This document shows, in pieces, positions 12,863-26,371 of a DNA stretch of 64,000 bases. The position numbers and the translations under genes are program-made. The stretch covers positions 79,184,659 through 79,248,658 of the forward strand of contig CM049313.1 in the NCBI GenBank assembly GCA_026874595.1, written 5' to 3'. This DNA is from Sipunculus nudus (taxonomy: Eukaryota; Annelida; Sipuncula; Golfingiida; Sipunculidae). Position 1 is the first letter of the stretch. Every line of letters starts with the position of its first letter. Under the pieces are notes generated by a model. The model did not search any database. It was not told the origin of the DNA and saw only the letters and a list, made by a program, of their open reading frames with translations.

Positions 12863-13400
12863 GAACTCCTCACGTAGCAAAATAAAATCATCAATATCAC
12901 CATCTACCTTACTCGACACGCAGCGTTTAAATCAACATCACCAACTACCTGAACTCCTCACACAGGGTTTACCTCAACATCACCTCCTACCTGAACTCCT
13001 CACACAGCAAAATAAAATCATCACCATCACCACTACCTGAACTCCTCACACAGCAAAATAAAATCATCAACATCACCACCTACCTGAACTCCTCACACAG
13101 CGTTTACATCAACATCACCTCCTACCTGAACTCCTCACACAGCGTTTACATCAACATCACCACCAACCTGAACTCCTCACGTAGCAAAATAAAATCATCA
13201 ATATCACCATCTACCTTACTCGACACGCAGCGTTTAAATCAACATCACCAACTACCTGAACTCCTCACACAGGGTTTACCTCAACATCACCTCCTACCTG
13301 AACTCCTCACACAGCAAAATAAAATCATCACCATCACCACTACCTGAACTCCTCACACAGCAAAATAAAATCATCAACATCACCACCAACCTGAACTCCT
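12863..13400 (+). repeat. Partial 307-bp tandem duplication
   Basis: CTTACTCGACACGC landmarks lie at 12,908 and 13,215, 307 bp apart. Both are followed by GTTTAAATC, CAGGGTTTACC and an AAAATAAAATC-ATCACC module. The second copy is shortened at its right end, where it returns directly to CACCAACCTG and CACGTAGC near 13,390. Confidence 0.75.
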
Positions 13401-14119
13401 CACGTAGCAAAATAAAATCATCAATATAACCATCTACCTTACTCCACACGCAGCGTTTACATCAACATCACCACCTAATTGAACTCCTCACACAGCGTTT
13501 ACATCAACATCACCACCTACCTGAACTCCTCACACAGCGTTTACCTCAACATCACCTCCTACCTTAACTCCTAACACAGGAAAATAAAATCATCAACATC
13601 AACACTATCTGAACTCCTCACACAGCGTTTACCTCAACATCACCATCTACCTGAACTCCTCACACAGCGTTTACCTCAACCTCACCATATACCTGAACTC
13701 CTCACACAGCGTTTACATCAATTTCACCGCTACCTGAACTCCACACACAGCGTTTACCTCAACATCACCATCTACCTGAACTCCTCACACAGCGTTTACA
13801 TCAACATCACCACCTACCTGAACTCCTCACACAGTGTTTACATCTACATCCCCTCTTACCTGAACTCCTCACACAGCGTTTACATCAACATCACCATCTA
13901 CCTTACTCCACACGCAGCGTTTAAATCAACATCACCAACTACCTGAACTCCTCACACAGCGTTTACATCAACATCACCTCCTACCTGAACTCCTCACACA
14001 GCGTTTACATCAACATCACCACCAACCTGAACTCCTCACGTAGCAAAATAAAATCATCAATATCACCATCTACCTTACTCGACACGCAGCGTTTAAATCA
14101 ACATCACCAACTACCTGAA
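13401..14119 (+). repeat. Domain 2 core block, first occurrence
   Basis: The block runs from TAACCATCTACCTTACTCC through CTTAACTCCTAACACAGG (13,563), CATATACCTG, CACCGCTACC, CAGTGTTTACATC and CATCCCCTCTTACC to CTTACTCGACACGC (14,074). This order is the commonest module in domain 2. With small variations it recurs near 16.0, 16.95, 17.9, 21.9, 23.4, 24.95, 25.85, 28.0, 29.5, 31.3, 33.0, 34.3, 35.8 and 40.9 kb. The occurrence at 35.8-36.5 kb keeps the same internal spacing, with both landmarks offset by 22,374. Confidence 0.8.
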
Positions 14120-14912
14120 CTCCTCACACAGGGTTTACCTCAACATCACCTCCTACCTGAACTCCTCACACAGCAAAATAAAATCATCACCATCACCACT
14201 ACCTGAACTCCTCACACAGCAAAATAAAATCATCAACATCACCACCTACCTGAACTCCTCACACAGCGTTTACCTCAACATCACCTCCTATCTGAACTCC
14301 TCACACAGCGTTTACATTAACATCAACACTACCTGAACTCCTCACACAGCGTTTACCTCAACATCACCTCCTACCTGAACTCCTCACACAGCAAAATAAA
14401 ATTATCAACATCACCATCTACCTGAACTCCTCACACAGCGTTTACCTCAACCTCACCTCCTATCTGAACTCCTCACACAGCGTTTACATTAACATCAACA
14501 CTACCTAAACTCCTCACACAGCGTTTACCTCAACATCACCTCCTCCCTGAACTCCTCACACAGCGTTAACATCAACATCACCACTACCTGAACTCCTCAC
14601 ACAGCGTTTACCTCAACATCACCATCTACCTGATCTCCTCACACAGCAAAATAAAATTATCAACATCACCATCTACCTGAACTCCTCACACAGCGTTTAC
14701 CTCAACCTCACCATCTACCTGAACTCCTCACACAGCGTTTACATCAACATCACCGTCTACCTGAACTCCTCACACAGCAAAATAAAATCATCAACATCAC
14801 CACCTACCTGAACTCCTCACACAGCGTTTACCTCAACATCACCTCCTACCTGAACTCCTCACACAGCGTTTACATTAACATCACCACTACCTGAACTCCT
14901 CACACAGCGTTT
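14120..14912 (+). repeat. Dispersed copy of 11,285-12,077
   Basis: Landmarks CAGGGTTTACC (14,129 versus 11,294) and CTGATCTCC (14,630 versus 11,795) share an offset of 2,835. The order of variants between them is the same. A few single-base differences are visible, such as CTACCTAAAC for CTACCTGAAC near 14,505 and CTCCCTGAAC near 14,545. Confidence 0.8.
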
Positions 14913-15937
14913 ACCTCAACATCACCATCTACCTGAACTCCTCACACAGCTTTTTCATCAACATCACCTCCTACCTGAACTCCTCACACTGCGTTTATAT
15001 CAACATCACCATCTACCTGAACTCCTCACACAGCGTTAACATCAACATCACCATCTACCTGAACTCCTCACGCAGCAAAATAAAATCATCAACATCACCA
15101 CTACCTGAACTCCTCACACAGCAAAATAAAATCATCAACATCACCACCTACCTGAACTCCTCACACAGCGTTTACCTCAACCTCACCATCTACCTGAACT
15201 CCTCACACAGCGTTTACATCAATATCACCACTACCTGAACTCCTCACACAGCGTTTACCTCAACATCACCATCTACCTGAACTCCTCACACAGAGTTTAC
15301 ATCAACATCACCTCCTACCTGAACTCCTCACACAGCGTTTACATCAACATCACCTCCTACCTGAACTCCTCACACAGGGTTTACCTCAACATCACCTCCT
15401 ACCTGAACTCCTCACACAGCAAAATAAAATCATCACCATCACCACTACCTGAACTCCTCACACAGCAAAATAAAATCATCAACATCACCACCTACCTGAA
15501 CTCCTCACACAGCGTTTACCTCAACATCACCTCCTATCTGAACTCCTCACACAGCGTTTACATTAACATCAACACTACCTGAACTCCTCACACAGCGTTT
15601 ACCTCAACATCACCTCCTACCTGAACTCCTCACACAGCAAAATAAAATCATCAACATCACCACTATCTGAACTCCTCACACAGCGTTTACCTCAACCTCA
15701 CCATCTACCTGAACTCCTCACACAGCGTTTACATCAACATCACCGTCTACCTGAACTCCTCACGCTGCAAAATAAAATCATCAACATCACCACTACCTGA
15801 ACTCCTCACACAGCAAAATAAAATCATCAACATCACCACCTACCTGAACTCCTCACAGAGCGTTTACCTCAACATAACCACCTACCTGAACTCCTCACGT
15901 AGCAAAATAAAATCATCAATATAACCATCTACCTGAA
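14913..15937 (+). repeat. Domain 2 monomers, partly repeated at 19.2-19.6 kb
   Basis: About 14,880-15,320 match about 19,170-19,620 at an offset of 4,294 (CACACTGCG at 14,985 and 19,279). The rest is ordinary domain-2 monomers, including the CACGCTGC and CACAGAGCG variants (about 15,770 and 15,855) that recur in later HORs. I see no gene, and nothing besides the satellite. Confidence 0.75.
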
Positions 15938-16876
15938 CCCTTCACGCAACGTTTACATCAACATCACCACCAACCTAAACTCCTCACGTAGCAAAATAAA
16001 ATCATCAATATAACCATCTACCTTACTCCACACGCAGCGTTTACATCAACATCACCACCTACCTGAACTCCTCACACAGCGTTTACCTCAACATCACCTC
16101 CTACCTTAACTCCTAACACAGGAAAATAAAATCATCAACATCAACACTATCTGAACTCCTCACACAGCGTTTACCTCAACATCACCATCTACCTGAACTC
16201 CTCACACAGCGTTTACCTCAACCTCACCATATACCTGAACTCCTCACACAGCGTTTACATCAATATCACCGCTACCTGAACTCCACACACAGCGTTTACC
16301 TCAACATCACCATCTACCTGAACTCCTCACACAGCGTTTACATCAACATCACCTCCTACCTGAACTCCTCACACAGTGTTTACATCTACATCCCCTCTTA
16401 CCTGAACTCCTCACACAGCGTTTACATCAACATCACCATCTACCTTACTCCACACGCAGCGTTTAAATCAACATCACCAACTACCTGAACTCCTCACACA
16501 GCGTTTACATCAACATCACCTCCCACCTGAACTCCTCACACAGCGTTTACATCAACATCACCACCAACCTGAACTCCTCACGTAGCAAAATAAAATCATC
16601 AATATCACCATCTACCTTACTCGACACGCAGCGTTTAAATCAACATCACCAACTACCTGAACTCCTCACACAGCGTTTATATCAACATCACCATCTACCT
16701 GAACTCCTCACACAGCGTTTACCTCAACATCACCATCTACCTGAACTCCTCACACAGCGTATACATCAACATCAACACCAACCTGAACTCCTCACACAGC
16801 GTTTATATCAACATCACCATCTACCTGAACTCCTCACGCAGCAAAATAAAAACATCAACATCACCACCTACCTGAA
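15938..16876 (+). repeat. 981-bp HOR, copy 1 (939 bp, one monomer short)
   Basis: The unit is delimited by CCCTTCACGCAACG at 15,938 and 16,877. It equals the next unit except that the 42-bp CACCTAATTGAAC monomer is absent, which accounts for 939 instead of 981 bp. It contains the core block with CTTAACTCC at 16,105 and CTTACTCG at 16,616. Confidence 0.85.
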
Positions 16877-17857
16877 CCCTTCACGCAACGTTTACATCAA
16901 CATCACCACCAACCTGAACTCCTCACGTAGCAAAATAAAATCATCAATATAACCATCTACCTTACTCCACACGCAGCGTTTACATCAACATCACCACCTA
17001 ATTGAACTCCTCACACAGCGTTTACATCAACATCACCACCTACCTGAACTCCTCACACAGCGTTTACCTCAACATCACCTCCTACCTTAACTCCTAACAC
17101 AGGAAAATAAAATCATCAACATCAACACTATCTGAACTCCTCACACAGCGTTTACCTCAACATCACCATCTACCTGAACTCCTCACACAGCGTTTACCTC
17201 AACCTCACCATATACCTGAACTCCTCACACAGCGTTTACATCAATATCACCGCTACCTGAACTCCACACACAGCGTTTACCTCAACATCACCATCTACCT
17301 GAACTCCTCACACAGCGTTTACATCAACATCACCTCCTACCTGAACTCCTCACACAGTGTTTACCTCAACATCCCCTCTTACCTGAACTCCTCACACAGC
17401 GTTTACATCAACATCACCATCTACCTTACTCCACACGCAGCGTTTAAATCAACATCACCAACTACCTGAACTCCTCACACAGCGTTTACATCAACATCAC
17501 CTCCCACCTGAACTCCTCACACAGCGTTTACATCAACATCACCACCAACCTGAACTCCTCACGTAGCAAAATAAAATCATCAATATCACCATCTACCTTA
17601 CTCGACACGCAGCGTTTAAATCAACATCACCAACTACCTGAACTCCTCACACAGCGTTTATATCAACATCACCATCTACCTGAACTCCTCACACAGCGTT
17701 TACCTCAACATCACCATCTACCTGAACTCCTCACACAGCGTATACATCAACATCAACACCAACCTGAACTCCTCACACAGCGTTTATATCAACATCACCA
17801 TCTACCTGAACTCCTCACGCAGCAAAATAAAAACATCAACATCACCACCTACCTGAA
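16877..17857 (+). repeat. 981-bp HOR, copy 2
   Basis: CCCTTCACGCAACG at 16,877 and 17,858 mark a 981-bp unit. CTTACTCG at 16,616 and 17,597, and CTTAACTCC at 16,105 and 17,086, give the same 981-bp spacing. The copies are close to identical; one difference is CAGTGTTTACCTC near 17,355 against CAGTGTTTACATC near 16,375. Confidence 0.9.
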
Positions 17858-18628
17858 CCCTTCACGCAACGTTTACATCAACATCACCACCAACCTGAAC
17901 TCCTCACGTAGCAAAATAAAATCATCAATATAACCATCTACCTTACTCCACACGCAGCGTTTACATCAACATCACCACCTAATTGAACTCCTCACACAGC
18001 GTTTACATCAACATCACCACCTACCTGAACTCCTCACACAGCGTTAACCTCAACATCACCTCCTACCTTAACTCCTAACACAGGAAAATAAAATCATCAA
18101 CATCAACACTATCTGAACTCCTCACACAGCGTTTACCTCAACATCACCATCTACCTGAACTCCTCACACAGCGTTTACCTAAAACTCACCATATACCTGA
18201 ACTCCTCACACAGCGTTTACATCAATATCACCGCTACCTGAACTCCACACACAGCGTTTACCTAAAACTCACCATATACCTGAACTCCTCACACAGCGTT
18301 TACATCAATATCACCGCTACCTGAACTCCACACACAGCGTTTACCTCAACATCACCATCTACCTGAACTCCTCACACAGCGTTTACATCAACATCACCAT
18401 CTACCTTACTCCACACGCAGCGTTTAAATCAACATCACCAACTACCTGAACTCCTCACACAGCGTTTACATCAACATCACCTTCTACCTGAACTCCTCAC
18501 ACAGCGTTTACATCAACATCACCGCCAACCTGAACTCCTCACGTAGCAAAATAAAATCATCAATATCACCATCTACCTTACTCGACACGCAGCGTTTAAA
18601 TCAACATCACCAACTACCTGAACTCCTC
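17858..18628 (+). repeat. 981-bp HOR, copy 3 (rearranged, partial)
   Basis: This unit follows copy 2 through CTTAACTCC at 18,066. A two-monomer stretch (CCTAAAACTCACCATATACC through CACCGCTACC) is then doubled at about 18,175-18,325, and the CAGTGTTTAC/CATCCCCTCTTACC stretch is missing. The doubling and the loss nearly cancel: the next CTTACTCG falls at 18,577, 980 bp after its counterpart. The similarity ends where CAGGGTTTACC starts near 18,630. Confidence 0.8.
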
Positions 18629-19051
18629 ACACAGGGTTTACCTCAACATCACCTCCTACCTGAACTCCTCACACAGCAAAATAAAATCATCACCATCACC
18701 ACTACCTGAACTCCTCACACAGCAAAATAAAATCATCAACATCACCACCTACCTGAACTCCTCACACAGCGTTTACCTCAACATCACCTCCTATCTGAAC
18801 TCCTCACACAGCGTTTACATTAACATCAACACTACCTGAACTCCTCACACAGCGTTTACCTCAACATCACCTCCTACCTGAACTCCTCACACAGCAAAAT
18901 AAAATTATCAACATCACCATCTACCTGAACTCCTCACACAGCGTTTACCTCAACCTCACCATCTACCTGAACTCCTCACACAGCGTTTACATCAACATCA
19001 CCGTCTACCTGAACTCCTCACGCTGCAAAATAAAATCATCAACATCACCAC
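18629..19051 (+). repeat. Linker of domain 2 monomers
   Basis: The first part (CAGGGTTTACC, the AAAATAAAATC-ATCACC module, CCTATCTGAAC, ATTAACATCAACACTACC) repeats about 14,129-14,450 at an offset of 4,503. From about 18,755 it is the left end of the segment that also occurs at 26,372-28,145. No gene is present. Confidence 0.75.
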
Positions 19052-20563
19052 TACCTGAACTCCTCACACAGCAAAATAAAATCATCAACATCACCACCTA
19101 CCTGAACTCCTCACACAGCGTTTACCTCAAAATCACCTCCTACCTGAACTCCTCACACAGCGTTTACATTAACATCACCACTACCTGAACTCCTCACACA
19201 GCGTTTACCTCAACATCACCATCTACCTGAACTCCTCACACAGCGTTTTCATCAACATCACCTCCTACCTGAACTCCTCACACTGCGTTTATATCAACAT
19301 CACCATCTACCTGAACTCCTCACACAGCGTTAACATCAACATCACCATCTACCTGAACTCCTCACGCAGCAAAATAAAATCATCAACATCACCACTACCT
19401 GAACTCCTCACACAGCAAAATAAAATCATCAACATCACCACCTACCTGAACTCCTCACACAGCGTTTACCTCAACCTCACCATCTACCTGAACTCCTCAC
19501 ACAGCGTTTACATCAATATCACCACTACCTGAACTCCTCACACAGCGTTTACCTCAACATCACCATCTACCTGAACTCCTCACACAGAGTTTACATCAAC
19601 ATCACCTCCTACCTGAACTCCTCACACAGCGTTTGCATCTACATCACCTTCTACCTGAACTCCTCACACAGCGTTTACATCAACATCACCACCAACCTGA
19701 ACTCCTCACGTAGCAAAATAAAATCATCAATATCACCATCTACCTTACTCCACACGCAGCGTTTAAATCAACATCACCACCTACCTGAACTCCTCACACA
19801 ACGTTTACATCAACATCACCACCTACCTGAACTCCTCACACAGCGTTTACCTCAACATCACCTCCTACCTGAACTCCTCACACAGCAAAATAAAATCATC
19901 AACATCACCACTATCTGAACTCCTCACACAGCGTTTACCTCAACCTCACCATCTACCTGAACTCCTCACACAGCGTTTACATCAACATCACCGTCTACCT
20001 GAACTCCTCACGCTGCAAAATAAAATCATCAACATCACCACTACCTGAACTCCTCACACAGCAAAATAAAATCATCAACATCACCACCTACCTGAACTCC
20101 TCACAGAGCGTTTACCTCAACATAACCACCTACCTGAACTCCTCACACAGCGTTTATATCAACATCACCATCTACCTGAACTCCTCACACAGCGTTTACC
20201 TCAACATCACCATCTACCTGAACTCCTCACACAGCGTTTACATCAACATCAACACCAACCTGAACTCCTCACACAGCGTTTATATCAACATCACCATCTA
20301 CCTGAACTCCTCACGCAGCAAAATAAAAACATCAACATCACCACCTACCTGAACCCTTCACGCAACGTTTACATCAACATCACCACCAACCTAAACTTCT
20401 CACGTAGCAAAATAAAATCATCAATATAACCATCTACCTTACTCCACACGCAGCGTTTACATCAACATCACCACCTACCTGAACTCCTCACACAGCGTTT
20501 ACCTCAACATCACCTCCTACCTTAACTCCTCACACAGGAAAATCAAATCATCAACATCAACAC
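19052..20563 (+). repeat. 1,512-bp HOR, copy 1
   Basis: Landmarks repeat at 1,512 bp: CACACTGCG at 19,279 and 20,791, CAGAGCGTTTACC at 20,104 and 21,616, and CTTAACTCC at 20,521 and 22,033. Near the right end this copy has CTTAACTCCTCACACAGG with AAAATCAAATC. Most other copies read CTAACACAGG with AAAATAAAATC there. Confidence 0.88.
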
Positions 20564-22044
20564 TATCTGAACTCCTCACACAGCAAAATAAAATCATCAA
20601 CATCACCACCTACCTGAACTCCTCACACAGCGTTTACCTCAAAATCACCTCCTACCTGAACTCCTCACACAGCGTTTACATTAACATCACCACTACCTGA
20701 ACTCCTCACACAGCGTTTACCTCAACATCACCATCTACCTGAACTCCTCACACAGCGTTTTCATCAACATCACCTCCTACCTGAACTCCTCACACTGCGT
20801 TTATATCAACATCACCATCTACCTGAACTCCTCACACAGCGTTAACATCAACATCACCATCTACCTGAACTCCTCACGCAGCAAAATAAAATCATCAACA
20901 TCACCACTACCTGAACTCCTCACACAGCAAAATAAAATCATCAACATCACCACCTACCTGAACTCCTCACACAGCGTTTACCTCAACCTCACCATCTACC
21001 TGAACTCCTCACACAGCGTTTACATCAATATCACCACTACCTGAACTCCTCACACAGCGTTTACCTCAACATCACCATCTACCTGAACTCCTCACACAGA
21101 GTTTACATCAACATCACCTCCTACCTGAACTCCTCACACAGCGTTTGCATCTACATCACCTTCTACCTGAACTCCTCACACAGCGTTTACATCAACATCA
21201 CCACCAACCTGAACTCCTCACGTAGCAAAATAAAATCATCAATATCACCATCTACCTTACTCCACACGCAGCGTTTAAATCAACATCACCACCTACCTGA
21301 ACTCCTCACACAACGTTTACATCAACATCACCACCTACCTGAACTCCTCACACAGCGTTTACCTCAACATCACCTCCTACCTGAACTCCTCACACAGCAA
21401 AATAAAATCATCAACATCACCACTATCTGAACTCCTCACACAGCGTTTACCTCAACCTCACCATCTACCTGAACTCCTCACACAGCGTTTACATCAACAT
21501 CACCGTCTACCTGAACTCCTCACGCTGCAAAATAAAATCATCAACATCACCACTACCTGAACTCCTCACACAGCAAAATAAAATCATCAACATCACCACC
21601 TACCTGAACTCCTCACAGAGCGTTTACCTCAACATAACCACCTACCTGAACTCCTCACACAGCGTTTATATCAACATCACCATCTACCTGAACTCCTCAC
21701 ACAGCGTTTACCTCAACATCACCATCTACCTGAACTCCTCACACAGCGTTTACATCAACATCAACACCAACCTGAACTCCTCACACAGCGTTTATATCAA
21801 CATCACCATCTACCTGAACTCCTCACGCAGCAAAATAAAAACATCAACATCACCACCTACCTGAACCCTTCACGCAACGTTTACATCAACATCACCACCA
21901 ACCTAAACTTCTCACGTAGCAAAATAAAATCATCAATATAACCATCTACCTTACTCCACACGCAGCGTTTACATCAACATCACCACCTACCTGAACTCCT
22001 CACACAGCGTTTACCTCAACATCACCTCCTACCTTAACTCCTAA
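20564..22044 (+). repeat. 1,512-bp HOR, copy 2
   Basis: This unit is nearly identical to 19,052-20,532, including the shared private variants CCTCAAAATCACC, GTTTTCATC, CACACTGCG and GTTTGCATCTAC. It overlaps the first 1,465-bp unit, which starts at about 21,345. The two HOR periods are therefore interlocked rather than separated. Confidence 0.85.
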
Positions 22045-22809
22045 CACAGGAAAATAAAATCATCAACATCAACACTATCTGAACTCCTCACACAGCGTTT
22101 ACCTCAACATCACCATCTACCTGAACTCCTCACACAGCGTTTACCTCAACCTCACCATATACCTGAACTCCTCACACAGCGTTTACATCAATATCACCGC
22201 TACCTGAACTCCACACACAGCGTTTACCTCAACATCACCATCTACCTGAACTCCTCACACAGCGTTTACATCAACATCACCTCCTACCTGAACTCCTCAC
22301 ACAGTGTTTACATCTACATCCCCTCTTACCTGAACTCCTCACACAGCGTTTACATCAACATCACCATCTACCTTACTCCACACGCAGCGTTTAAATCAAC
22401 ATCACCAACTACCTGAACTCCTCACACAGCGTTTACATCAACATCACCTCCTACCTGAACTCCTCACACAGCGTTTACATCAACATCACCACCAACCTGA
22501 ACTCCTCACGTAGCAAAATAAAATCATCAATATCACCATCTACCTTACTCGACACGCAGCGTTTAAATCAACATCACCAACTACCTGAACTCCTCACACA
22601 GGGTTTACCTCAACATCACCTCCTACCTGAACTCCTCACACAGCAAAATAAAATCATCACCATCACAACCTACCTGAACTCCTCACACAGCAAAATAAAA
22701 TCATCAACATCACAACCTACCTGAACTCCTCACACAGCGTTTACCTCAACATCACCTCCTATCTGAACTCCTCACACAGCGTTTACATTAACATCAACAC
22801 TACCTGAAC
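21345..22809 (+). repeat. 1,465-bp HOR, copy 1
   Basis: CAGAGCGTTTACC (21,616, 23,081, 24,546) and CTTAACTCC (22,033, 23,498) recur every 1,465 bp. The unit contains the core block plus the CACGCTGC, CACAGAGCG, CAACACCAACC and CCCTTCACGCAACG monomers. Near its right end lies a CACAACCTACC doublet. Confidence 0.88.
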
Positions 22810-24274
22810 TCCTCACACAGCGTTTACCTCAACATCACCTCCTACCTGAACTCCTCACACAGCAAAATAAAATCATCAACATCACCACTATCTGAACTCC
22901 TCACACAGCGTTTACCTCAACCTCACCATCTACCTGAACTCCTCACACAGCGTTTACATCAACATCACCGTCTACCTGAACTCCTCACGCTGCAAAATAA
23001 AATCATCAACATCACCACTACCTGAACTCCTCACACAGCAAAATAAAATCATCAACATCACCACCTACCTGAACTCCTCACAGAGCGTTTACCTCAACAT
23101 AACCACCTACCTGAACTCCTCACACAGCGTTTATATCAACATCACCATCTACCTGAACTCCTCACACAGCGTTTACCTCAACATCACCATCTACCTGAAC
23201 TCCTCACACAGCGTTTACATCAACATCAACACCAACCTGAACTCCTCACACAGCGTTTATATCAACATCACCATCTACCTGAACTCCTCACGCAGCAAAA
23301 TAAAAACATCAACATCACCACCTACCTGAACCCTTCACGCAACGTTTACATCAACATCACCACCAACCTAAACTTCTCACGTAGCAAAATAAAATCATCA
23401 ATATAACCATCTACCTTACTCCACACGCAGCGTTTACATCAACATCACCACCTACCTGAACTCCTCACACAGCGTTTACCTCAACATCACCTCCTACCTT
23501 AACTCCTAACACAGGAAAATAAAATCATCAACATCAACACTATCTGAACTCCTCACACAGCGTTTACCTCAACATCACCATCTACCTGAACTCCTCACAC
23601 AGCGTTTACCTCAACCTCACCATATACCTGAACTCCTCACACAGCGTTTACATCAATATCACCGCTACCTGAACTCCACACACAGCGTTTACCTCAACAT
23701 CACCATCTACCTGAACTCCTCACACAGCGTTTACATCAACATCACCTCCTACCTGAACTCCTCACACAGTGTTTACATCTACATCCCCTCTTACCTGAAC
23801 TCCTCACACAGCGTTTACATCAACATCACCATCTACCTTACTCCACACGCAGCGTTTAAATCAACATCACCAACTACCTGAACTCCTCACACAGCGTTTA
23901 CATCAACATCACCTCCTACCTGAACTCCTCACACAGCGTTTACATCAACATCACCACCAACCTGAACTCCTCACGTAGCAAAATAAAATCATCAATATCA
24001 CCATCTACCTTACTCGACACGCAGCGTTTAAATCAACATCACCAACTACCTGAACTCCTCACACAGGGTTTACCTCAACATCACCTCCTACCTGAACTCC
24101 TCACACAGCAAAATAAAATCATCACCATCACAACCTACCTGAACTCCTCACACAGCAAAATAAAATCATCAACATCACAACCTACCTGAACTCCTCACAC
24201 AGCGTTTACCTCAACATCACCTCCTATCTGAACTCCTCACACAGCGTTTACATTAACATCAACACTACCTGAAC
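22810..24274 (+). repeat. 1,465-bp HOR, copy 2
   Basis: This unit is close to identical to 21,345-22,809. From about 22,814 to 24,880 it also matches 27,455-29,522 at an offset of 4,641, so the same HOR was copied again downstream. Confidence 0.88.
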
Positions 24275-25600
24275 TCCTCACACAGCGTTTACCTCAACAT
24301 CACCTCCTACCTGAACTCCTCACACAGCAAAATAAAATCATCAACATCACCACTATCTGAACTCCTCACACAGCGTTTACCTCAACCTCACCATCTACCT
24401 GAACTCCTCACACAGCGTTTACATCAACATCACCGTCTACCTGAACTCCTCACGCTGCAAAATAAAATCATCAACATCACCAATACCTGAACTCCTCACA
24501 CAGCAAAATAAAATCATCAACATCACCACCTACCTGAACTCCTCACAGAGCGTTTACCTCAACATAACCACCTACCTGAACTCCTCACACAGCGTTTATA
24601 TCAACATCACCATCTACCTGAACTCCTCACACAGCGTTTACCTCAACATCACCATCTACCTGAACTCCTCACACAGCGTTTACATCAACATCAACACCAA
24701 CCTGAACTCCTCACACAGCGTTTATATCAACATCACCATCTACCTGAACTCCTCACGCAGCAAAATAAAAACATCAACATCACCACCTACCTGAACCCTT
24801 CACGCAACGTTTACATCAACATCACCACCAACCTGAACTCCTCACGTAGCAAAATAAAATCATCAATATAACCATCTACCTGAACCCTTCACGCAACGTT
24901 TACATCAACATCACCACCAACCTAAACTCCTCACGTAGCAAAATAAAATCATCAATATAACCATCTACCTTACTCCACACGCAGCGTTTACATCAACATC
25001 ACCACCTACCTGAACTCCTCACACAGCGTTTACCTCAACATCACCTCCTACCTTAACTCCTAACACAGGAAAATAAAATCATCAACATCAACACTATCTG
25101 AACTCCTCACACAGCGTTTACCTCAACATCACCATCTACCTGAACTCCTCACACAGCGTTTACCTCAACCTCACCATATACCTGAACTCCTCACACAGCG
25201 TTTACATAAATATTACCGCTACCTGAACTCCACACACAGCGTTTACCTCAACATCACCATCTACCTGAACTCCTCACACAGCGTTTACATCAACATCACC
25301 TCCTACCTGAACTCCTCACACAGTGTTTACATCTACATCCCCTCTTACCTGAACTCCTCACACAGCGTTTACATCAACATCACCATCTACCTTACTCCAC
25401 ACGCAGCGTTTAAATCAACATCACCAACTACCTGAACTCCTCACACAGCGTTTACATCAACATCACCTCCTACCTGAACTCCTCACACAGCGTTTACATC
25501 AACATCACCAATACCTGAACTCCTCACGTAGCAAAATAAAATCATCAATATCACCATCTACCTTACTCGACACGCAGCGTTTAAATCAACATCACCAACT
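24275..25600 (+). repeat. 1,465-bp HOR, copy 3 with 89-bp insertion
   Basis: This unit follows copy 2 up to about 24,836. It then contains an extra 47+42-bp pair (CACGTAGC with AAAATAAAATC, then CCCTTCACGCAACG) duplicated in place at about 24,837-24,925. CTTAACTCC consequently sits 1,554 bp (1,465 + 89) after its counterpart. It also has CCAATACCTG near 24,480, a variant shared with 29,122 and later units. Confidence 0.85.
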
Positions 25601-26371
25601 ACCTGAACTCCTCACACAGCGTTTACCTCAACATCACCATCTACCTGAACTCCTCACACAGCGTTTACATCAACATCAACACCAACCTGAACTCCTCACA
25701 CAGCGTTTATATCAACATCACCATCTACCTGAACTCCTCACGCAGCAAAATAAAAACATCAACATCACCACCTACCTGAACCCTTCACGCAACGTTTACA
25801 TCAACATCACCACCAACCTGAACTCCTCACGTAGCAAAATAAAATCATCAATATAACCATCTACCTTACTCCACACGCAGCGTTTACATCAACATCACCA
25901 CCTAATTGAACTCCTCACACAGCGTTTACCTCAACATCACCTCCTACCTTAACTCCTAACACAGGAAAATAAAATCATCAACATCAACACTATCTGAACT
26001 CCTCACACAGCGTTTACCTCAACATCACCATCTACCTGAACTCCTCACACAGCGTTTACCTAAAACTCACCATATACCTGAACTCCTCACACAGCGTTTA
26101 CATCAATATCACCGCTACCTGAACTCCACACACAGCGTTTACCTCAACATCACCATCTACCTGAACTCCTCACACAGCGTTTACATCAACATCACCTCCT
26201 ACCTGAACTCCTCACACAGTGTTTACATCTACATCCCCTCTTACCTGAACTCCTCACACAGCGTTTACATCAACATCACCATCTACCTTACTCCACACGC
26301 AGCGTTTAAATCAACATCACCAACTACCTGAACTCCTCACACAGCGTTTACATCAACATCACCTCCTACCT
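25601..26371 (+). repeat. Truncated HOR unit
   Basis: A shortened HOR has CTTAACTCC at 25,948, only 896 bp after the previous one. Its order resembles the 981-bp HOR at 17.7-18.5 kb (CAACACCAACC, CCCTTCACGCAACG, CACCTAATTGAAC, CCTAAAACTCACC). No gene is present. Confidence 0.7.
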
